64,000 nucleotides of DNA. Source: Mycobacterium sp. JS623. Lineage in GTDB: Bacteria; Actinomycetota; Actinomycetes; Mycobacteriales; Mycobacteriaceae. A program made the position numbers and the translations under genes. Positions within the stretch are counted from its first letter, which is position 1. Every line of letters starts with the position of its first letter. Positions 50,514 through 58,727 of the stretch are shown piece after piece. The notes under the pieces were generated by a model. It was not told the origin of the DNA, did not search any database, and saw only the letters and a program-made list of their open reading frames with translations. The stretch covers positions 4,650,001-4,714,000 of the forward strand of contig NC_019966.1 in NCBI RefSeq assembly GCF_000328565.1, given 5' to 3'.

Positions 50514-52354
50514 CGCCTGGTTTCCAGCAGCTCGATCACCATGTCGGCGAGTTCCTCGGTCGAGCGGTCCGGCGTGAGCCGAATATCCGGATTCTTCGGC
50601 CGCTGATAGGGGCTGTCGATGCCGGTGAAATGGGTGATCTCGCCAGCACGCGCCTTGGCGTACAACCCCTTCGGGTCACGGCGCTCACAGTCTTCGAGCG
50701 GGGTGTCGCAGAACACCTCGAAGAAGTCGAGACCCGCATCGGTGGTGACCTTGCGCGCCAGCGCACGGTGCTCCTCCAGCGGGCTGATCGCAGGGACGAG
50801 CACGACCTGACCGGAGTCGGCGAGGATGGCCGCGATGTGGGCCAGCCTGCGCTGATTCTCGGCGCGGTCGGCCATCGAGAAGCCCAGGTCCGCGTTCAGG
50901 CCGTGCCGCAGGTTGTCTCCGTCGAGAACATAGGCGGGGCAGCCCTTTTCGAGCAGCTTCTGCTCGACCAGCATCGCCACCGACGACTTGCCCGACCCGG
51001 AGAGACCGGTGAACCACACCGTGCGGCCCTTCGACAACCGGTCCTCGGAGGTGCACAGCGATTGGTGGCGCACCGTGTTGGGGCTCGCGGTGCGCGCGGT
51101 GACGTAGGGCAGGATCATGCCCGCTGCAACCGTGCCGTTGGTGTTCGGGTCGATCAGGATGAACGAACCCGTTGCCGCGTTGCGGCTGTACTCGTCAAGC
51201 AGCAGCGGCACCTGCGTGCGCAGCGAGATGCGACCCAGCTCATTGAGTTTCAGTGCGGTCGCCGACTTGTCGCGGTGCAGCGTGTTGACGTCTAGCCGGT
51301 AGTCGAGCGCGGTCACCTTCACCCGAGTGCTGCGGGTGGTGTGCTTGATGATGTAGTCGCGACCGGGCTCCAGCGCGGTTTCGTCGGCCATCCAGCACAC
51401 GGTGGCGTCAAAGTCCTGCGCCACCCGCGGCTGATTGTTCGGCCGCGCGATCAGGTCGCCCCGCGAGATGTCGATGTCGTCGGCGAGGCTGATCGACACC
51501 GCCATCGGCGGAAAGGCTTCCTGCACAGGTCCGCTCGGACCCTCGATCGCGGTGATGCGGCTTGACTTTCCGCTGGGCAGGACGACCACCTCGTCGCCGG
51601 GACGCATGACACCGCTCGCGACGGTGCCCGCGTAGCTGCGGTGATCGTGGTGGTCAAGCGATTGCGGCCGGATCACGTACTGCACCGGGAACCGCACGTC
51701 GACGAGGTTGCGATCGCCGGCGATGTACACCTCTTCAAGATGCGACAGCAGTGACGGCCCGTCGTACCAGGGCGTGTTGTCGGACTTGGTGACGACGTTG
51801 TCGCCCTGCAATGCTGACAACGGAATGGTCGTCACGTCGTGGATGTCGAGGCGGGCAGCGAACTCGTGGAAGTCGTCGCGGATCTTCTCGAATTGTTCAC
51901 GGTCCCAACCGATCAGGTCCATCTTGTTGACCGCGAGCACGATGTGCCGGATGCCGAGCAGCGACGCCAGGAACGCATGCCTGCGCGACTGCTCCAACAG
52001 CCCGTGCCGGGCGTCGACCAACACGATCGCCAGCTGCGCGGTCGACGTGCCGGTGACCATGTTGCGCGTGTACTGGATGTGACCGGGGGTGTCGGCGATG
52101 ATGAATTTCCGCTTGGCCGTGGCGAAGTAGCGGTACGCGACGTCGATCGTGATGCCTTGCTCACGCTCGGCGCGCAGGCCGTCGGTGACCAGAGCCAGAT
52201 CGGTGTAGTCATGTCCGCGTTCCTTGGAGGTGCGCTCGACAGCGGCGAGTTGGTCCTCCATCACGGCCTTGGAGTCGAACAGCAACCTGCCAATCAGTGT
52301 CGACTTTCCGTCGTCCACCGAGCCGGCGGTCGCGATGCGAAGCAGCGTCGTCAT
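50510..52354 (-). CDS. cysN: Fused sulfate adenylyltransferase GTPase subunit and APS kinase
   Basis: 614 residues, the CysN-CysC fusion known in M. tuberculosis. The N-terminal GTPase has GSVDDGKST (11-19), DTPGHIQYTRN and NKMDLIG; it drives APS synthesis with CysD. The C-terminal part from about residue 430 is APS kinase, with P-loop GLSGSGKSSVA and YVLDGDNLRHGLN, making PAPS. The ATG overlaps the cysD stop by one base (TGATG), and its own stop overlaps cysQ. Confidence 0.97.
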   Translation of the reverse strand: MTTLLRIATAGSVDDGKSTLIGRLLFDSKAVMEDQLAAVERTSKERGHDYTDLALVTDGLRAEREQGITIDVAYRYFATAKRKFIIADTPGHIQYTRNMVTGTSTAQLAIVLVDARHGLLEQSRRHAFLASLLGIRHIVLAVNKMDLIGWDREQFEKIRDDFHEFAARLDIHDVTTIPLSALQGDNVVTKSDNTPWYDGPSLLSHLEEVYIAGDRNLVDVRFPVQYVIRPQSLDHHDHRSYAGTVASGVMRPGDEVVVLPSGKSSRITAIEGPSGPVQEAFPPMAVSISLADDIDISRGDLIARPNNQPRVAQDFDATVCWMADETALEPGRDYIIKHTTRSTRVKVTALDYRLDVNTLHRDKSATALKLNELGRISLRTQVPLLLDEYSRNAATGSFILIDPNTNGTVAAGMILPYVTARTASPNTVRHQSLCTSEDRLSKGRTVWFTGLSGSGKSSVAMLVEQKLLEKGCPAYVLDGDNLRHGLNADLGFSMADRAENQRRLAHIAAILADSGQVVLVPAISPLEEHRALARKVTTDAGLDFFEVFCDTPLEDCERRDPKGLYAKARAGEITHFTGIDSPYQRPKNPDIRLTPDRSTEELADMVIELLETRR

Positions 52355-53277
52355 CAGAAGTAGCCCTCTCGCTTGCGGTCTTCCATGCCGGCTTCGGAGA
52401 TCCGGTCGTCGGCGCGGGTGGCACCGCGCTCCGTCAGCCGCGACACCGCGGTCTCGGCGATCACCTCGGACACCGTGCCCGCCAACGACTCGACGCAGCC
52501 GGTGCAGGTGACGTCACCGACGGTGCGGAAGCGAACGGTCTTGGTGATGACCTCCTCGTCCTTGCGGGGCTGCATGTACTTGTGCACGGCCAGCAGCATG
52601 CCGTCGCGCTCGAAAACCTGGCGCTCGTGCGCGTAGTAGATCGACGGCAGCTTGATCTTCTCGGCACCGATGTAGGACCAGATGTCGAACTCGGTCCAGT
52701 TGGACAACGGGAACACGCGGATGTGCTCACCCTTGTGATGGCGGCCGTTGTAGATGTTCCACAGCTCGGGCCGCTGCGCCTTGGGATCCCACTGGCCGAA
52801 CTCGTCGCGGAAGGAGAACACGCGCTCCTTGGCGCGGGCCTTCTCCTCGTCGCGGCGAGCGCCGCCGAATGCCGCGTCGTACTTGTTCTCGCGGATGGCG
52901 CGCAGCAGCGTGAAGGTCTGCATCGGGTTGCGCGACGGGATCGTCTCGACCACCCGTCCGGCATCGATGTCGTCCTGCACCTTGGCCACGACCAGGCGTA
53001 CGCCGGACTCGGCGACGAGTTCGTCGCGGGTCTGAAGCACCTCATCGAAGTTGTGCCCGGTGTCGACGTGCATCACCGGAAACGGCAGCCGGCCCGGCCG
53101 GAACGCCTTGATCGCCAGATGCAGCATGACAATGGAGTCCTTGCCGCCGGAGAACAGCAGCACCGGCCGCTCGAACTCCGCGGCCACCTCCCGAATGATG
53201 TGGATGGCCTCGGCCTCGAGCGAGCGCAGGTGACTCAGCTCGTAGCGGCCCGCGTTGAGTTCCTGGGTGGCAGTCAT
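52354..53277 (-). CDS. cysD: Sulfate adenylyltransferase subunit 2
   Basis: The catalytic PP-loop subunit of ATP sulfurylase, 307 residues, adenylating sulfate to APS with CysN. The pyrophosphatase loop is LLFSGGKDSIVMLHLA near residue 41, and later HVDTGHNFDEV, RRDEEKARAKERVFSF and TVGDVTCTGCVES are family motifs. It is the first gene of the sulfate-activation operon; the promoter should lie in 53278-53370. Confidence 0.97.
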   Translation of the reverse strand: MTATQELNAGRYELSHLRSLEAEAIHIIREVAAEFERPVLLFSGGKDSIVMLHLAIKAFRPGRLPFPVMHVDTGHNFDEVLQTRDELVAESGVRLVVAKVQDDIDAGRVVETIPSRNPMQTFTLLRAIRENKYDAAFGGARRDEEKARAKERVFSFRDEFGQWDPKAQRPELWNIYNGRHHKGEHIRVFPLSNWTEFDIWSYIGAEKIKLPSIYYAHERQVFERDGMLLAVHKYMQPRKDEEVITKTVRFRTVGDVTCTGCVESLAGTVSEVIAETAVSRLTERGATRADDRISEAGMEDRKREGYF

Positions 53278-53373
53278 GTCATCCTCGTAAAGTTGGTAGA
53301 GATGACCAGAATTATCTGCATAACCCGATATGAAACCAGCTCAGGCCTGCGCTGTCAACGCCACCTAGAGAGT

Positions 53374-53444
53374 GCGAGCAGACGCAGAAGTGCGTGTCGC
53401 CGGCTGAACCGCCCGACGTGTCGTGCGCTTTTGCGTCTGCTCGC
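53374..53444. terminator. Stem-loop of the GCAGACGC family after the PheC-like gene
   Basis: GCGAGCAGACGCAGAA (53374-53389) pairs with TTTTGCGTCTGCTCGC (53429-53444) with one mismatch, around a 39-nt loop. It begins 2 nt beyond the stop of the PheC-like gene at 53447 and lies upstream of the cysD promoter region. A related element occurs at 60550-60599. Confidence 0.6.
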
Positions 53445-53446
53445 CG

Positions 53447-54256
53447 TCACGGACCGATGACCGCGCCAAGATACTTACGGCTCAGCGCGGCGTAGGTTCC
53501 GTCGTTTTGCGCGATGTTGAGCCACTGGTCGATCCACTGCTGCAGGTCGGTCGCCGACTGCGCGACGAGATAACCCTTCTGCTCGAACGTGAATGGGTGA
53601 TCAAGGCTCACGCCACACAGTTGCGGTTCTTGATTTTCCTCCCAACGGATTTCGCTTGCGTCGGTAATCATTACGTCCGCGGCGTTGTTGGTCAGTTGCT
53701 CGAAGATCGTGTTGTTGTCGGGATACGTCACGACCTGCGCATTGCGCAGATGATCCTTGTCGAAGTCGGCGTTGGTGCCGCCGGGGTTGACGACGACGCG
53801 AACACCGGGGCGATCGATGTCGTCCAACGTCTGATAGTTCGCGGCATCCGCACACCGGACGATGGCGGCTTTTCCATCGCGCAGGTAGGGGGCGCTATAG
53901 AGGGCCTGCTTGGCGCGGTTGAGCGTGATCGAGATTCCGCCCATCGCGACGTCACACTTGTTGTTCAGGTCGGTGATCAGATTCGCCCATGTGGTCGGCA
54001 CCACGTCCAATCGGGCGGCAAGCCTATCAGCCATATCGTGAGCCATCTCGATGTCGAGTCCACTCCAATTGCCTTGCGGGTCATGATAAGTGAATGGGCG
54101 GTAATCGCCGGTACTGCAGACGCGGACCGCGCCGCGCTGTGCGATCCCGGGCAGTCCGCCCGCCCGTTGCATCGTTGTCGGCGGCGTGGCCGTCGAGCCG
54201 CAGCTTGTCAGCAGGGCGATCAACACGGTCAGGGCGGCCGACCGGATCGCTGTCAT
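53447..54256 (-). CDS. PheC-like cyclohexadienyl dehydratase / solute-binding lipoprotein
   Basis: 269 residues. The N-terminus is a lipoprotein signal with lipobox LLTSCGS. The rest has the type II periplasmic-binding fold. Stretches such as AMGGISITLNRAKQALYSAP, RCADAANYQTLDDIDRPGV and VVVNPGGTNADFD resemble, from memory, cyclohexadienyl dehydratase PheC of Pseudomonas more than amino-acid-binding proteins, including the paired cysteines (RCADA, LCGVS). PheC makes phenylalanine from arogenate or phenylpyruvate from prephenate outside the cytoplasm. No permease or ATPase gene is adjacent, which favours an enzyme over a transporter component. Function is inferred. Confidence 0.75.
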   Translation of the reverse strand: MTAIRSAALTVLIALLTSCGSTATPPTTMQRAGGLPGIAQRGAVRVCSTGDYRPFTYHDPQGNWSGLDIEMAHDMADRLAARLDVVPTTWANLITDLNNKCDVAMGGISITLNRAKQALYSAPYLRDGKAAIVRCADAANYQTLDDIDRPGVRVVVNPGGTNADFDKDHLRNAQVVTYPDNNTIFEQLTNNAADVMITDASEIRWEENQEPQLCGVSLDHPFTFEQKGYLVAQSATDLQQWIDQWLNIAQNDGTYAALSRKYLGAVIGP

Positions 54257-54314
54257 CGACTCTCCTCGGTTCGCTTACTTCAGAGGTAGTTGAGCAGGCG
54301 CACATACTGGTTTC

Positions 54315-54740
54315 ATGTCTACTCCGACCCAGCGCCAGACCGGCGCGGACGTCATGGCGCAGTTCATTCCGTCGTCGCCGTTCGTCGCCAAGCTCGGCAT
54401 CGTCGCCGACAAACTCGACGCCGACGAGGTGCGGCTGCGCCTGCCGTGGGACCCGACCAACGTCACCGTCGCGAACATGGTGCACGGCGGCGCGATCGCG
54501 GCACTGGCCGATGTCGCGGTGATGGCTGCGGCGTGGGCCGGTGCGGAGGTGCCGGACTCGCTGCGCGGCGTGACCGTGGCGATGTCGATGCAGTTTCTGG
54601 CGCCCGCGCGCGCCACCGACCTGATCGCGGTCGGGCGAGTGCTGCGGCGCGGCAAGACATTGGTGAATTGCGACGTCGACGTCGTCACGCCGGAGGGCGA
54701 GGCGGTCGCGAAGGCAATCGCGACGTACAAAGTCGGCTAG
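54315..54740 (+). CDS. PaaI-type hotdog-fold acyl-CoA thioesterase
   Basis: 141 residues. The hotdog family motif MVHGGAIAALADVAVMAAAW contains the HGG turn and the conserved acidic residue; later MSMQFLAPARATDLIAVGRV and GEAVAKAIATYKVG fit. Members hydrolyse aromatic or medium-chain acyl-CoAs; the acyl group here is unknown. It is divergent from the PheC-like gene with 58 nt between starts and ends before a stem-loop at 54771. Confidence 0.88.
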   Translation: MSTPTQRQTGADVMAQFIPSSPFVAKLGIVADKLDADEVRLRLPWDPTNVTVANMVHGGAIAALADVAVMAAAWAGAEVPDSLRGVTVAMSMQFLAPARATDLIAVGRVLRRGKTLVNCDVDVVTPEGEAVAKAIATYKVG

Positions 54741-54770
54741 CCAACCCGACCCGCGTCTTGGCTTCCCATG

Positions 54771-54832
54771 GCCGAGATTGCACTGAGGATTGTCGATCTT
54801 TTACCGCAACCCTCAGTGCAATCTGGGCTCTA
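54771..54832. terminator. Stem-loop of the GAGATTGCACT family between convergent genes
   Basis: AGATTGCACTGAGG (54775-54788) pairs perfectly with CCTCAGTGCAATCT (54811-54824) around a 22-nt loop. It lies between the thioesterase and carbonic anhydrase stops. The sequence GCCGAGATTGCACT is identical to the start of the element at 41081. Confidence 0.7.
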
Positions 54833-54855
54833 GCACGAACATTGCCAGCAGGTTG

Positions 54856-55347
54856 TTAGAGCGTCACTTCGTTCAGTCGACCGGTCGCGACGTCGAAGAT
54901 GAATCCGCGCAGCGATTCGTGTTTGGTCACGAACGGGCTGGCCTCGATGCGGCGCAACGACTGACGCACGTCCTCTTCGAGGTCGACGAACGCCTCCGCG
55001 GCCCATTCGGGCTTGATACCCGTCTCGTCCTGGATCTGCTGCTTGAATCCGTCGTCGGTGAAGGTCAGCATGCCGCAATCGGTGTGGTGGATCAGGATGA
55101 TCTCTTTGGTGCCGAGCAGCCGCTGGCTGATCGCCAGCGAGCGAATCTCGTCGTCGGTGATGACGCCGCCGGCATTACGAATGACATGCGCCTCGCCGTC
55201 GCCGAGCCCGAGGATCCGGTAGACATCGAGCCGGGCGTCCATGCATGCCACCACCGCGACGTGCTTGCTCGGCGGCAGTGGCAGCGGGCCGGTGAACGTG
55301 CTCGCGTACGCCTCGTTGTTCTTCAGATATTCGTCGGTCACGGACAT
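54856..55347 (-). CDS. canA: Beta-class carbonic anhydrase
   Basis: 163 residues, the length and position (next to cysD) of Rv1284. It interconverts CO2 and bicarbonate. The zinc ligands are Cys35 and Asp37 in ACMDARLD and His88 and Cys91 in HHTDCGM; the Asp37-Arg39 dyad that opens the site is present. It stands alone on its strand, converging with the thioesterase gene. Confidence 0.95.
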   Translation of the reverse strand: MSVTDEYLKNNEAYASTFTGPLPLPPSKHVAVVACMDARLDVYRILGLGDGEAHVIRNAGGVITDDEIRSLAISQRLLGTKEIILIHHTDCGMLTFTDDGFKQQIQDETGIKPEWAAEAFVDLEEDVRQSLRRIEASPFVTKHESLRGFIFDVATGRLNEVTL

Positions 55348-55479
55348 GGGACCTCCTCGATGATCTCGACGCGACCATAACCCCGCGGCGGCCTGGTGCC
55401 ACGGGTAAAAATCACCGCGGTATCGACGGCGACGGCCGCCCTGCCGGGGGTCGCAGGGCGGCCGTCAGATCGGGAGCCG

Positions 55480-57384
55480 TCAGGCCTTGGACTGGCTCAG
55501 GTCGTAGACGGTGGCGCCGCCGACGTCGATCGGGGTGAAGTTCTGCTGCACCCATGTGGTGATCTGTTGCGCCGGGCCCGAGCGGCCACGGCCGGGGCCG
55601 CCGTGGTTGTCGCTGCCGATGAAGTACCGCACCTCGTGGTCGGCGACATAGCTCTGGAACTGCGCCAGCGTCGGCGAGTTGTCCGAACCGGTGAACCCAC
55701 CGATCGCCATCAGCGACGCGCCGGTCTTGAGTTCGAGGCCGCTCACTCCCATCGACCCGATACTGGCTGCCGCCCAACGATTATCGGCACCCTCGAGGAG
55801 CTGCGCCAGCGCCGCGTTGTCCTCGTTGCCGCCACCGGGGCCACGTCCGCCGAACAGTCCGCCGCGTCCGCCGGGGCCACCACCTCCGAATCCCGCCTCG
55901 CGGATGGGTCCGGACATCGTGCCCGGGCCGCTGTGTGCGTGTGTGACGTTGTAGATGGAGAACGCCGTCGGCGCAGCGAGCCCGAGAAGCGCCGCGGCGG
56001 TGACCAGTACGACCGCGGCACGACCGAGCCGGTGCGCGCCCACTGCGAGGACGGCCGCGACGACCACCGACCCTGCCACCACGATCCACCGTAATGCAGG
56101 CGACCAATCAGGTGTGCGGTCCAACAAGATGAACGCCCAGACTCCGGTGGCCGCGACCATGACCGCAAGCACGACCCGCGGCATCACGAATTCCCTGCCA
56201 CGCCACAACTCGACCGCGGAGATCCCGACGAGCGCCGCGACCGCCGGCGCCAGTGCCACCGTGTAGTACGGGTGCACGGTGCCGTTCATGAAGCTGAACA
56301 CGGCGCCCGTCACCAGCAGCCAGCCACCCCACAACAGCAGGCCTGCGCGGACCGATCCGGTTCGTGCCGTGCGGCGAGTGAACCAGATACCGGCAGCCAG
56401 CCCGATCAATGCGGCGGGCAACAGCCAGGACGCTTCGACTCCCATCGACGGCCCGAACAACCTGCCGATACCCGGCTCGCCGCCGAAGAAGAGGTTGGCG
56501 CCCTTTGGCCCGCCACCACCGCCAGGACCACCGCCCGGGCCGCCTTCGCCGCCCGCGATGCGTTGGATCCCGTTGTAGCCCAGTGCAAGCTGCAGCAGGC
56601 TGTTGTCGGTTGAGCCGCCGATGTACGGCCGCGAGTCTGCGGGCCACAGGCTGACCAACGCGACGTACCAGCCACCGGACACCACCATCGTCGCAGCGCC
56701 GACGAGTAGCTTGCCGATGCGCTTCCACGTGCCGACGGGCGCGGCGACGAGGAACGCCAGCGCGAGACCGGGCACGATCAGGAAAGCCTGCAGCATCTTG
56801 GTCAGGAACGCGAACCCAATAACGATGCCCACCAACGCAATCCAACGGGTGCTCGCCGTCTCAATGGCGCGCACCATGCAATATGCGGCGGCCACCAGCA
56901 ACAGGACGAGCAGCGCGTCGGGGTTGTTGAACCGAAACATCAGCACCGCGACCGGAGTCAACGCGAGCCCAGCGCCTGCAATGAGGCCCGCGGCAGGTCC
57001 GCTGGCGCGCCGCACCGCCAGGTACAGCAGTCCGACCGCGCCGACGCCCATCAGCGTTTCGGGCAGCAGCATCGTGAACGCGCTGAACGCGAACAGCCTG
57101 CCGAACAAGCCCATCACCCACAGCGCGGCCGGTGGCTTGTCGACGGTGATCGCGTTGCCCGCATCCAGCGAGCCGAACAGCCAGGCTTTCCAGTCCTGCG
57201 TTGCGGCCTGCGCCGCGGCGGCGTAGTAGTTGTTGGCCCAGCCGGAGGACCCGAGCCCCCAGAGATAGAGCACGGCGGTCGTCGCAAGCAGTGCCAGCAC
57301 CGCGGGGCGGACCCAGCGCGGGTTGCGACGCGGCGGGCCCTCTGATGCCACCGCCGTCTGGGCCAGCGCTTCGGTGATCGTCAT
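55480..57384 (-). CDS. GT39/ArnT-like polytopic glycosyltransferase
   Basis: 634 residues from the ATG at 57384, with about eleven to thirteen membrane helices and a C-terminal extracytoplasmic domain. Features shared with the paralog at 58728 are SGWANNYYAAAAQ, NAITVDKPPAALW, LMFRFNNPDALLVLLLVAAA, and the outer motif IGGFTGSDNSPTLAQFQSYV. It carries long Gly/Pro loops (GGEGGPGGGPGGGGGPKG and a GGRGG-type stretch) missing from the paralog. Such enzymes use polyprenyl-phosphate sugars at the outer membrane face; acceptor unknown. It follows the GT2-GtrA gene by 31 nt, so the sugar carrier is probably made by that protein. Confidence 0.88.
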   Translation of the reverse strand: MTITEALAQTAVASEGPPRRNPRWVRPAVLALLATTAVLYLWGLGSSGWANNYYAAAAQAATQDWKAWLFGSLDAGNAITVDKPPAALWVMGLFGRLFAFSAFTMLLPETLMGVGAVGLLYLAVRRASGPAAGLIAGAGLALTPVAVLMFRFNNPDALLVLLLVAAAYCMVRAIETASTRWIALVGIVIGFAFLTKMLQAFLIVPGLALAFLVAAPVGTWKRIGKLLVGAATMVVSGGWYVALVSLWPADSRPYIGGSTDNSLLQLALGYNGIQRIAGGEGGPGGGPGGGGGPKGANLFFGGEPGIGRLFGPSMGVEASWLLPAALIGLAAGIWFTRRTARTGSVRAGLLLWGGWLLVTGAVFSFMNGTVHPYYTVALAPAVAALVGISAVELWRGREFVMPRVVLAVMVAATGVWAFILLDRTPDWSPALRWIVVAGSVVVAAVLAVGAHRLGRAAVVLVTAAALLGLAAPTAFSIYNVTHAHSGPGTMSGPIREAGFGGGGPGGRGGLFGGRGPGGGNEDNAALAQLLEGADNRWAAASIGSMGVSGLELKTGASLMAIGGFTGSDNSPTLAQFQSYVADHEVRYFIGSDNHGGPGRGRSGPAQQITTWVQQNFTPIDVGGATVYDLSQSKA

Positions 57385-57415
57385 GAAATCGATTTCCTTC
57401 GTGTGTCGGTAAGAG

Positions 57416-58675
57416 TCAGTTCGATCGGCGTGGGTGAAAGACCCACCCGCGCAGGAGAACGAAGCGCACCGCGGTGGCGACCAGGTTAGCGAGCACCAGC
57501 ACAGCGAGTTCGAATAGGTGATGCGGTTGTGCGACGACGGCATGCAGCGCGGCCAACGACCCGCTGGTGATCATCAGCGCGATGCCGAACACGACAAGAC
57601 CCTCGATGTGGTGACGCGTCGCGTTGATGGCGCCGCCGACCCCGAACGTGAAACGTCGGTTGGCAGCGGTGTTGCCAATCGCCGTGAGCAGCAAGGCAAT
57701 CAGGTTCGCCGCCTGTGCGCCGGCCCAGCCCTGCATCAGCATGAACAGCAGCACGTAGGCCGCGGTCGACGCGACACCGATGGCGCCGAACCGAACCACC
57801 TGGCGAAACAGGGAGCCTGGTGCGGCCGATTTCCGCGATGATCCCAGTTGTGCGGCAATGGTATTCACCGGGATCGAACCGTCGGCGAAGCCTCGCAGCA
57901 TTCGCCCGATGCCCTTGAGGTCGGCGGTCGCGGTGGCGACGATGTCGACGCGGCTATCTGGGTCGTCCACCCAGTCGACGGGTACTTCATGGATCCGCAG
58001 ACCGCTGCGCTCCGCGAGCACCAAGAGCTCGGTGTCGAAGAACCAGCCGGTGTCGGAGACGTGAGGCAGAAGGCGCTCGGCGACGTCGGCGCGGATGGCT
58101 TTGAAACCGCATTGCGCATCCGAAAAACCCGCGGCCAGTGTCGATTTCAGGATCAGGTTGTAGCAGCGTGAAATGATCTCGCGCTTCGGGCCGCGCACGA
58201 CACGTGCACCGCGGCCCAGCCGCGTCCCGATCGCTAGGTCCGAGTGGCCGGAGATGAGCGGGGCGACCAACGGGGCCAGCGCGGCGAGGTCCGTGGACAG
58301 GTCGACATCCATGTAGGCCAGCACCGGCGCGTCGGAGGTCGACCACACCGCGTGCAGTGCCCGGCCGCGTCCCTTCTGTTCGAGCCGGACGACGCGGACA
58401 TCGGACAGCTCGTCGGCGAGTTCGGCCGCGATGCGGGGTGTGTCGTCGATGCTGGCGTTGTCGGCGATCGTGATGCGCGTTTCGAACGGAAGGTTCTCAC
58501 GCAGAAAGCGGTGCAGCCGGTGCACCGAGTCGGCAAGGGCGGCTTGCTCGTTGTACACCGGGACCACGACGTCGAGCACCGGCACGCCGGCGGCGCGGGC
58601 GGCCCTGGCGGCGTTCGGCCGCGATTCGAAGTGGTGACCCAGACCAGTGAGCGGTTCAAGGGCGATGTCTGTCAT
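57416..58675 (-). CDS. GT2 polyprenyl-phosphate glycosyltransferase fused to GtrA domain
   Basis: 419 residues from the ATG at 58675. The N-terminal GT2 domain (to about 270) has VPVYNEQAALADSVHRLHRF, the metal-binding YMDVDLSTDLAAL and FKAIRADVAERLLP; this is the dolichyl-phosphate mannose synthase-like class. The C-terminal 130 residues are a GtrA-like domain of four helices (VVRFGAIGVASTAAYVLLFM and following), thought to help lipid-linked sugars cross the membrane. It sits between two GT39-type genes, which would use the product. Confidence 0.9.
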   Translation of the reverse strand: MTDIALEPLTGLGHHFESRPNAARAARAAGVPVLDVVVPVYNEQAALADSVHRLHRFLRENLPFETRITIADNASIDDTPRIAAELADELSDVRVVRLEQKGRGRALHAVWSTSDAPVLAYMDVDLSTDLAALAPLVAPLISGHSDLAIGTRLGRGARVVRGPKREIISRCYNLILKSTLAAGFSDAQCGFKAIRADVAERLLPHVSDTGWFFDTELLVLAERSGLRIHEVPVDWVDDPDSRVDIVATATADLKGIGRMLRGFADGSIPVNTIAAQLGSSRKSAAPGSLFRQVVRFGAIGVASTAAYVLLFMLMQGWAGAQAANLIALLLTAIGNTAANRRFTFGVGGAINATRHHIEGLVVFGIALMITSGSLAALHAVVAQPHHLFELAVLVLANLVATAVRFVLLRGWVFHPRRSN

Positions 58676-58727
58676 GAGAACCATGGTTGAGCAGCAGCGT
58701 GTGTCCCTCGTGGGCCGTAGCTATGCG

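Noticed and set aside
53447..54256. Amino-acid ABC transporter binding protein
   Set aside because: Possible from the fold, but no permease or ATPase gene is near and the sequence is closer to PheC as I remember it; kept as an alternative, not the main call.
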